From an uncultured Planctomycetales bacterium (GTDB lineage: Bacteria > Planctomycetota > Planctomycetia > Isosphaerales > Isosphaeraceae), in contig CAIYJE010000172.1 in NCBI GenBank assembly GCA_903926465.1, forward strand, positions 1 to 37,012: 37,012 bases of DNA, read 5' to 3'. Position numbers and translations under genes: made by a program. The first letter of the stretch is position 1; every line of letters starts with the position of its first letter. The notes under the pieces are model-generated. The model did no database searches and was not told the origin of the DNA. It worked only from the letters and a program-made list of their open reading frames with translations. This document shows, piece by piece, positions 32,624-37,012 of the stretch.

Positions 32624-34711
32624 ATGAGAACGCGTGTTCGTGCGTTGGTTGCCGGTCTGCTGCTGGCATCCAGCGCCCAGGTTTTGCGGGCCGATGAAGG
32701 GATGTGGGTGTTCAACAACCTGCCCCTCAAGCAACTCAAAGAAAAGTACGGCTTTGCGCCAAGCCAGGAGTGGATTGACCACCTTCGGCTGGCGGCCGTT
32801 CGGTTCAACAGTGGTGGATCTGGCTCATTTGTGAGCCCAGACGGCCTGGTGCTGACCAACCATCACGTTGGGGCAGATACTCTCGCCAAAATCAGTACGC
32901 CAGAGCATGACTATTACAAGCAGGGCTTCCATGCCAAAACCCAGGCGGAAGAGGTGAAGGCCCCAGACCTTGAGCTGAACGTGGTGGTTGCCATCGAAGA
33001 CGTGACCGACAAGGTCAACGCCGAGGTGAAGACCGGCCAGAGCGATGCCGATGCCGAAACCGCCAGGCGCAAGGCGATTGCCGGCATCGAGAAAGAATCT
33101 CTGGACCGCACCGGCCTGCGTAGTGATGTGGTGAAGTTGTACCAGGGTGGCCAGTACCACCTTTACCGGTACAAGGCGTACACCGATGTGCGGCTGGTCT
33201 TTTCTCCGGAATTTGACATCGCCTTTTTTGGTGGCGATCCTGACAACTTCGAGTATCCCCGGTTCGACCTCGACGTCTGTTTCTTTCGGGCCTATGAGGA
33301 CGGCAAGCCGGCCAAAATTGAGCATTACCTCAAGTGGAGCAAAGAGGGAACCAAAGATGGCGACCTGATCTTTGTGGCGGGCAACCCGGGCCGCACCAGC
33401 CGCCTCAACACGTTTGACCATCTCCAGTACCTCAAAGATGCGTCGTTCCCGTTCACGCTCGAAATGCTGAAGGGGCGGGAAAACTTTCTGCTTGAGTACT
33501 CCAAGAAGGGGGAAGAACAGGCCCGGCAGGCCAAGGAATATCTCTTTGGTATCCAGAACAGCCGCAAAGCGCGGGTGGGCGGTTACCAGGGCTTGAAAGA
33601 TGATGCCTTCATGGGAAGCAAGAAGGCTGCCGAGGAAGCGCTTCGGGGCCGAATTGCTGCAGACCCAGCCCGGGCGGCCAAGTATGCCTCGGCCTGGGAT
33701 CGGATTGCCAAGGCTGAGCGCTCGGCGGCCGAGGTTTTGCTGCCGAGCAGTTTTGTGAACCGGGGCTCGGCGTTTGATAGTGACCTGTTTGGCATCGCCC
33801 GTACGCTGGTTCGGCTAGCCGATGAGGACGCCAAGCCCAATGCCGAGCGGCTTCGCGAGTATCAGCAAGCGGCTCGCAAGCCGCTGGAACTGGCGCTTTA
33901 TTCCGATGCGCCGGTGTACCCAGACTTTGAGACCGCCAAGCTGGCGCATTCTCTGGCGTTCTGGAAGCAGAAGTTGCCGGACCATCCGCTGATTGCCAAG
34001 GTGTTTCAGGGCCAGACGGCCGAAGAGACGGCCCATCGTCTGATGGCGGGGACCAAACTGGCCGATGTGGCCGAGCGCAAACGGTTGGCCCAGGGTGGCA
34101 AGGCGGCCATTGAGGCCAGCACCGATAGCATGATCCAGCTTGCCCGGCTGATTGATCCCGATGCACGGGCGATCCGGAAGCGGGTTGAGGACGAAATTGA
34201 AAGCGCTGAGGCGGCCGGTTACGCCCAGATTGCCAAGGCCGCATTTGAGGAGTACGGCGATAAGGTCTATCCAGACGCCACCTTCACGCTGCGGTTGGCC
34301 TTTGGCGTGATCAAGGGGTACATGGAGGGGCCCAACAAGATTGCCCCGTATACCACGTTTGGCGGCTTGTTTGACCGGGCCCAAACCCACAACCACCAGC
34401 CCCCATACCAGATTCCCCAGAGCTGGATCGAGGCAGAAGACGCGGACCGGCTGGACCTGAAGACCCCGTTTGACTTTGTCTCCACGGCCGACATCATCGG
34501 CGGCAACTCCGGCAGCCCCGTGGTGGATCGCAAGGGAGATTTTGTGGGAATTATCTTCGACGGCAACATTCAGTCTCTGGTGCTGGACTTTGGCTTTGAG
34601 GAAATGGTGTCACGCGCCGTGTCGGTGGATTGCCGGGGAATTGTGGCCGCACTCAGGCAGGTGTACCAGGCCGAGGGGCTGCTGAAAGAGCTTGGCATGG
34701 GCGATCATTAA
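32624..34711 (+). CDS. S46-family dipeptidyl-peptidase (DPP7/DPP11-like)
   Basis: Exported serine exopeptidase that removes N-terminal dipeptides. The 695-residue product starts at ATG 32624 with GGAAGGAAG in front; upward extension to 32504 re-reads the transporter tail. A signal peptide (A-L-V-A-G-L-L-L-A-S-S-A, then L-R-A-D) precedes the chymotrypsin-fold core. The triad by comparison with P. gingivalis enzymes is H81 (T-N-H-H-V-G), D217 (F-D-L-D-V) and S629 (G-G-N-S-G-S-P). The residue that is Arg in the acid-specific DPP11 is Gly here (F-D-G-N, G647), favouring DPP7-type hydrophobic specificity (inference). The released dipeptides would suit the OPT transporter upstream. Confidence 0.93.
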   Translation: MRTRVRALVAGLLLASSAQVLRADEGMWVFNNLPLKQLKEKYGFAPSQEWIDHLRLAAVRFNSGGSGSFVSPDGLVLTNHHVGADTLAKISTPEHDYYKQGFHAKTQAEEVKAPDLELNVVVAIEDVTDKVNAEVKTGQSDADAETARRKAIAGIEKESLDRTGLRSDVVKLYQGGQYHLYRYKAYTDVRLVFSPEFDIAFFGGDPDNFEYPRFDLDVCFFRAYEDGKPAKIEHYLKWSKEGTKDGDLIFVAGNPGRTSRLNTFDHLQYLKDASFPFTLEMLKGRENFLLEYSKKGEEQARQAKEYLFGIQNSRKARVGGYQGLKDDAFMGSKKAAEEALRGRIAADPARAAKYASAWDRIAKAERSAAEVLLPSSFVNRGSAFDSDLFGIARTLVRLADEDAKPNAERLREYQQAARKPLELALYSDAPVYPDFETAKLAHSLAFWKQKLPDHPLIAKVFQGQTAEETAHRLMAGTKLADVAERKRLAQGGKAAIEASTDSMIQLARLIDPDARAIRKRVEDEIESAEAAGYAQIAKAAFEEYGDKVYPDATFTLRLAFGVIKGYMEGPNKIAPYTTFGGLFDRAQTHNHQPPYQIPQSWIEAEDADRLDLKTPFDFVSTADIIGGNSGSPVVDRKGDFVGIIFDGNIQSLVLDFGFEEMVSRAVSVDCRGIVAALRQVYQAEGLLKELGMGDH

Positions 34712-34740
34712 TCCACGTTCCGCTCAGACTGGTTAAAGAC

Positions 34741-34786
34741 AGAGACGACCCCCACCGGTTGAACCGGTCGGGGTCGTCTCTTTTTT
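34741..34786 (+). terminator. Rho-independent terminator
   Basis: A 12-bp stem (34741-34752 with 34770-34781) continues, after one C-C mismatch, into a 6-bp ACCGGT stem closed by a TGA loop (34760-34762). Six Ts follow at 34781-34786. It lies 30 bases after the S46 peptidase stop, so it ends the OPT-peptidase transcript. Confidence 0.9.
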
Positions 34787-34814
34787 CGTCCATATGCGGC
34801 CTTCTAACCGGGGA

Positions 34815-35266
34815 TCAGGCCAAATACCGATCGGCCTCGGGAAGGAGCCTGGTGAAATCTAGTCGGCTGGGACAAGCCTCCTGGGCCGCTTTGAGATCGG
34901 CCATCGACCAGTCACGTTCAGCCTTGGTCAGATTTGCATAAATAGGTGACGGGCCCCGCCTCGGTATCCGTGATGCTCAAAGTAGGTGAGATATCGGGCG
35001 AGATCACCGAGCCGAGCCTTTGTGCCACCGGCTGCTGCACAGCGGCCGTCGCAGTCGGCGCAGAAGGTTGGACTGGCGGCCAGCGTGGCGGCCTTGAGCT
35101 GCTCTAGTTCGGTTACCTTCATGGGCTCGAACCGTCGAGCCGCCTCCGTATTATCGCGGAGCTGGTCGGTGTTCGTCATTGAGATACAGCTCATCGAAAT
35201 ACACTCGTCACTCCAAATGGCCTGGAGCAATGATTTTAGGAGCAACCTCCGGCTTGACTCAGGCAC
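34815..35266 (-). pseudogene. Aldo/keto reductase remnant, C-terminal ~150 residues only, frameshifted
   Basis: The minus strand encodes the end of a planctomycete-type aldo/keto reductase: A-I-W-S-D-E-C-I-S-M, then M-T-N-T-D-Q, F-C-A-D-C-D-G-R-C (a Cys-rich patch typical of this subgroup), and L-G-D-L-A-R-Y-L-T-Y. That frame stops at 34928-34930. The expected last part (L-T-K-A-E-R-D-W-S-M-A-D-L then A-C-P-S-R-L-D-F) is read in another frame down to a TGA at 34815-34817. Removing two Ts in the CTATTTATG stretch near 34940 restores L-Y-A-N-L-T. Above residue ~1 of the fragment there is a stop (about 35282) and no N-terminal TIM-barrel part, so some 60-70 percent of the gene is missing. It is very likely dead. 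Confidence 0.8.
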
Positions 35267-35350
35267 TCGGTGCGGTGACGATCAAAGAAGCTGCCTCATT
35301 GGCCCGCCATCGCGCCCCTGCCCTCCCCTGATCGACCGGAGACGCGTTCC

Positions 35351-36667
35351 ATGCGCACCCAGCGCCGCCGCGAGTTCCTGCAAGAGTCTGTGATTGCCCT
35401 TGGTCTGGCGTCTACTGCCGCCGCCGCCCGAGCCGCCGAGCCTGTGGTCAAACCAGAGGATCTGAAGCCGGCCGAAGATGCCCTTCGCGTGGCCGTGGTT
35501 GGGGTCCGCGGTCGGGGAATGGATCATATCCAGGGGTTCCAGCGGCTGGCTGGTGCCAAGATCGTGGCCATTTGCGATGCCGATGAAACGATGATCGGCC
35601 CAGCCATGAAAGCGATCACGGAGCGGAATGGGGCGGCCCCCACGTATTACCAGGATCTTCGCAAACTTCTCGAAAATAAAGAGATTGATGCGGTCAGTCT
35701 GGCCATGCCCAACCACTGGCATGCGCTTGGGACCATCTGGGCGTGTCAGGCTGGGAAAGACGTGTACGTGGAGAAGCCGGCCAGTTACAGCGTGGTTGAA
35801 GGCCGCAAGATGATCGAGGCGGCTGAGAAGTATAAGAGGATCGTCCAGGTGGGCACCCAGTGTCGCAGCCATAAGGGGATCCAGGATGCCATGGAGTACC
35901 TGCACTCAGGCAAGCTGGGTGAGGTCTTCATGGCCAAGGGGTTGTGCTACAAGCCTCGTGGGTCAATTGGCCATAAGCCCGATAGTCCTGTTCCGGCTGG
36001 GCTTGATTACAACCTCTGGTGTGGTCCGGCTGAAATGAAGCCGTACAACGCGAATCGAATCCATTACAACTGGCACTGGATGTGGAACACCGGTAATGGC
36101 GACCTGGGTAACCAGGGAGTCCATCAGATGGACCTGGCGCGCTGGGGGCTGAACAAGAATGAGTTCCCAAAGGCCGTCAGCTCGTCGGGTGGCCGTTTCA
36201 GCTACACCGATGACGGTGAGACTCCAAACACCCAGACCGTCCAGCTTGAGTTTGATAAGTCGCTGCTCCAGTTCGAGGTTCGCGGCCTGGGAACCAACGA
36301 GGAACAAGGGGTGCGTGTGGGCGACATCTTCTACGGCACCGAGGGGATCTTGGCGATCTCTAGCTATACCACCTGGCAGGTTTTCCGGGGTCCACAACTG
36401 GAAAAAGGCCCCGGAGGCTCTGGCGGTGGCGACCACTTCCAGAACTTCCTGGACGCCGTGAAGGCACGAGATCCCAAGATCCTTAATACGAACGTGCGTG
36501 AGGGCCACCTCTCGGCCGCGTACTGCCACCTGGGGAATATTGCGTACCGCCTGGGTCGCAAGCTGCATATCGACCCTGGTACTGAGTCGTTCCTCAACGA
36601 TCCCGAAGCGAACGCCATGCTCGGCCGGGCCTCACGACCGGAATTCCAAATTCCTGCCCAGGTCTGA
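35351..36667 (+). CDS. Gfo/Idh/MocA-family oxidoreductase with twin-arginine signal
   Basis: A 438-residue NAD(P)-dependent oxidoreductase exported in folded form by the Tat system: R-R-R-E-F-L-Q (5-11) followed by a hydrophobic stretch and A-A-A-R-A-A. The N-terminal fold has V-A-V-V-G-V-R-G-R-G (47-56), then N-H-W-H and E-K-P-A-S-Y-S (catalytic-Lys motif near 140). The C-terminal part includes G-D-L-G-N-Q-G-V-H-Q-M-D-L-A-R-W. This layout is very common and multiplied in Planctomycetes and Verrucomicrobia, usually linked to sugar degradation. The tatA copies of this window fit a Tat-exported protein. The substrate is unknown. It sits 84 bases from the end of the AKR remnant on the opposite strand. 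Confidence 0.93.
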   Translation: MRTQRRREFLQESVIALGLASTAAAARAAEPVVKPEDLKPAEDALRVAVVGVRGRGMDHIQGFQRLAGAKIVAICDADETMIGPAMKAITERNGAAPTYYQDLRKLLENKEIDAVSLAMPNHWHALGTIWACQAGKDVYVEKPASYSVVEGRKMIEAAEKYKRIVQVGTQCRSHKGIQDAMEYLHSGKLGEVFMAKGLCYKPRGSIGHKPDSPVPAGLDYNLWCGPAEMKPYNANRIHYNWHWMWNTGNGDLGNQGVHQMDLARWGLNKNEFPKAVSSSGGRFSYTDDGETPNTQTVQLEFDKSLLQFEVRGLGTNEEQGVRVGDIFYGTEGILAISSYTTWQVFRGPQLEKGPGGSGGGDHFQNFLDAVKARDPKILNTNVREGHLSAAYCHLGNIAYRLGRKLHIDPGTESFLNDPEANAMLGRASRPEFQIPAQV

Positions 36668-36717
36668 CGTCACATCTCGTGAGCGTTGCCTCGGGAAAAT
36701 AGCTTAGGGCACATGCA

Positions 36718-36762
36718 CCAAGGGGACAGGCACCATCGGCTACGAGGTGCCTGTCTCCTTGG
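36718..36762. repeat. REP-like palindrome (possible bidirectional terminator)
   Basis: Arms of 17 bases (36718-36734 and 36746-36762) pair with a single G-U wobble around an 11-base loop; the core reads GGGGACAGGCACC / GGTGCCTGTCTCC. This core resembles widely dispersed palindromes in environmental bacterial genomes that are linked to RAYT/IS200-type transposases (recalled association, not checked). It lies between the convergent ends of the Tat-exported oxidoreductase and the PEP-CTERM gene. Confidence 0.6.
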
Positions 36763-36812
36763 TATTTGATGAAGCCGGAAATTCAGGCCATCGGTGCCTG
36801 GTGCGTGCAAGC

Positions 36813-37012
36813 TCAGGCCTGAACGACGTTGGCGGCAGCTTTGGTCTTAGCTCTGCGCAGGGCCACCAGGCCGCCGCCCAGGCCGCACACCAGGCCGGCC
36901 AACACCATCGTGCCTGGCTCAGGCACGGCGGCGGGTGTGACCGTGATGGTGCCACCCTGCAGGGTCAGAGGTAGGATCTCGCTCAGGCCCGCGTCATAGA
37001 TCTGCGTACCGC
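36813..37012 (-). CDS. PEP-CTERM sorting domain-containing protein (C-terminal part)
   Basis: The last 66 residues of an exported protein whose gene runs off the right edge. The end has the PEP-CTERM layout: V-P-E-P-G-T at the start of the domain, a hydrophobic helix (M-V-L-A-G-L-V-C-G-L-G-G-G-L-V-A-L), and a basic R-R-A-K-T-K cluster, followed by about ten more residues and a TGA at 36813-36815. Such domains direct exosortase-dependent sorting to the cell envelope, often with exopolysaccharide. The preceding part (G-G-T-I-T-V-T-P) is Thr/Gly-rich, beta-like. Exosortase is not in the window. Confidence 0.9.
   Translation of the reverse strand, partial: GTQIYDAGLSEILPLTLQGGTITVTPAAVPEPGTMVLAGLVCGLGGGLVALRRAKTKAAANVVQA

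Noticed and set aside
36740-36955. Minus-strand open frame opposite the window's end
   Set aside because: It is a Pro/Arg/Trp-rich shadow frame; the true minus-strand frame there is the PEP-CTERM protein ending at 36813.
1-37012. tRNA, rRNA, CRISPR arrays, integrases or full insertion sequences
   Set aside because: I looked for clover-leaf arms, regular spacer repeats and transposase motifs and saw none that I can support; a computed search would be needed to exclude short RNA genes.

Overview
The window reads as a piece of a GC-rich bacterial chromosome, most likely from the Planctomycetes. The taxon is inferred, not proven. The pointers are a PEP-CTERM sorting signal at the right edge, a Gfo/Idh/MocA oxidoreductase with a twin-arginine signal peptide, a planctomycete-type aldo/keto reductase tail with a Cys-rich C-terminus, an S46 dipeptidyl-peptidase beside an OPT oligopeptide transporter, and a large FAD plus Fe-S D-lactate/glycolate-type oxidase. 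No rRNA, tRNA, CRISPR array or complete mobile element was seen.

Left part (1-8.3 kb): the possible tail of a gene on + is followed by a minus-strand group made of a small two-span membrane protein and two tandem TatA/E genes. Next come a METTL21/MTase16-like methyltransferase (+) facing pyrD (-), and a polytopic glycosyltransferase-like membrane protein (+) whose C-terminus is split by a one-base frameshift in a G run. A small secreted orphan and a 970-residue FAD/4Fe-4S oxidase complete this part.

Middle part (8.2-17.8 kb): a secreted Pro/Lys/Ala-rich protein with a 24-nt tandem repeat, an iron-type alcohol dehydrogenase and a small TPR protein lie on -. On + follow an HtrA/Deg protease and then a tight run of glycerate kinase, thiL, tsaE and an Eco57I/TaqI-like DNA adenine methylase. 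The last three junctions overlap by four bases each.

Glycan island (18.0-29.0 kb): the minus strand carries a translationally coupled heptose operon in the order GHMP kinase (HddA-like), sugar-phosphate nucleotidyltransferase (HddC-like), SIS isomerase (GmhA-like), HAD phosphatase (GmhB-like) and transaldolase. This set can be read as a route from sedoheptulose 7-phosphate to an activated NDP-heptose, with transaldolase as a plausible source of the C7 precursor. After a gene-poor spacer of roughly 0.8-0.9 kb, the divergent plus strand carries a GT2 glycosyltransferase, an NAD-dependent epimerase, an SDR, a Gfo/Idh/MocA oxidoreductase, a SAM methyltransferase and a polytopic GT39/PMT-like membrane protein. 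Together these look like synthesis, tailoring and transfer of a cell-surface glycan.

Right part (29.4-37.0 kb): a short-LID adenylate kinase, an OPT transporter and an S46 peptidase (probable peptide-utilisation pair) end at a strong terminator. Then come a truncated and frameshifted aldo/keto reductase remnant (-), a Tat-exported Gfo/Idh/MocA protein (+), a REP-like palindrome and the C-terminus of a PEP-CTERM protein (-) running off the window.
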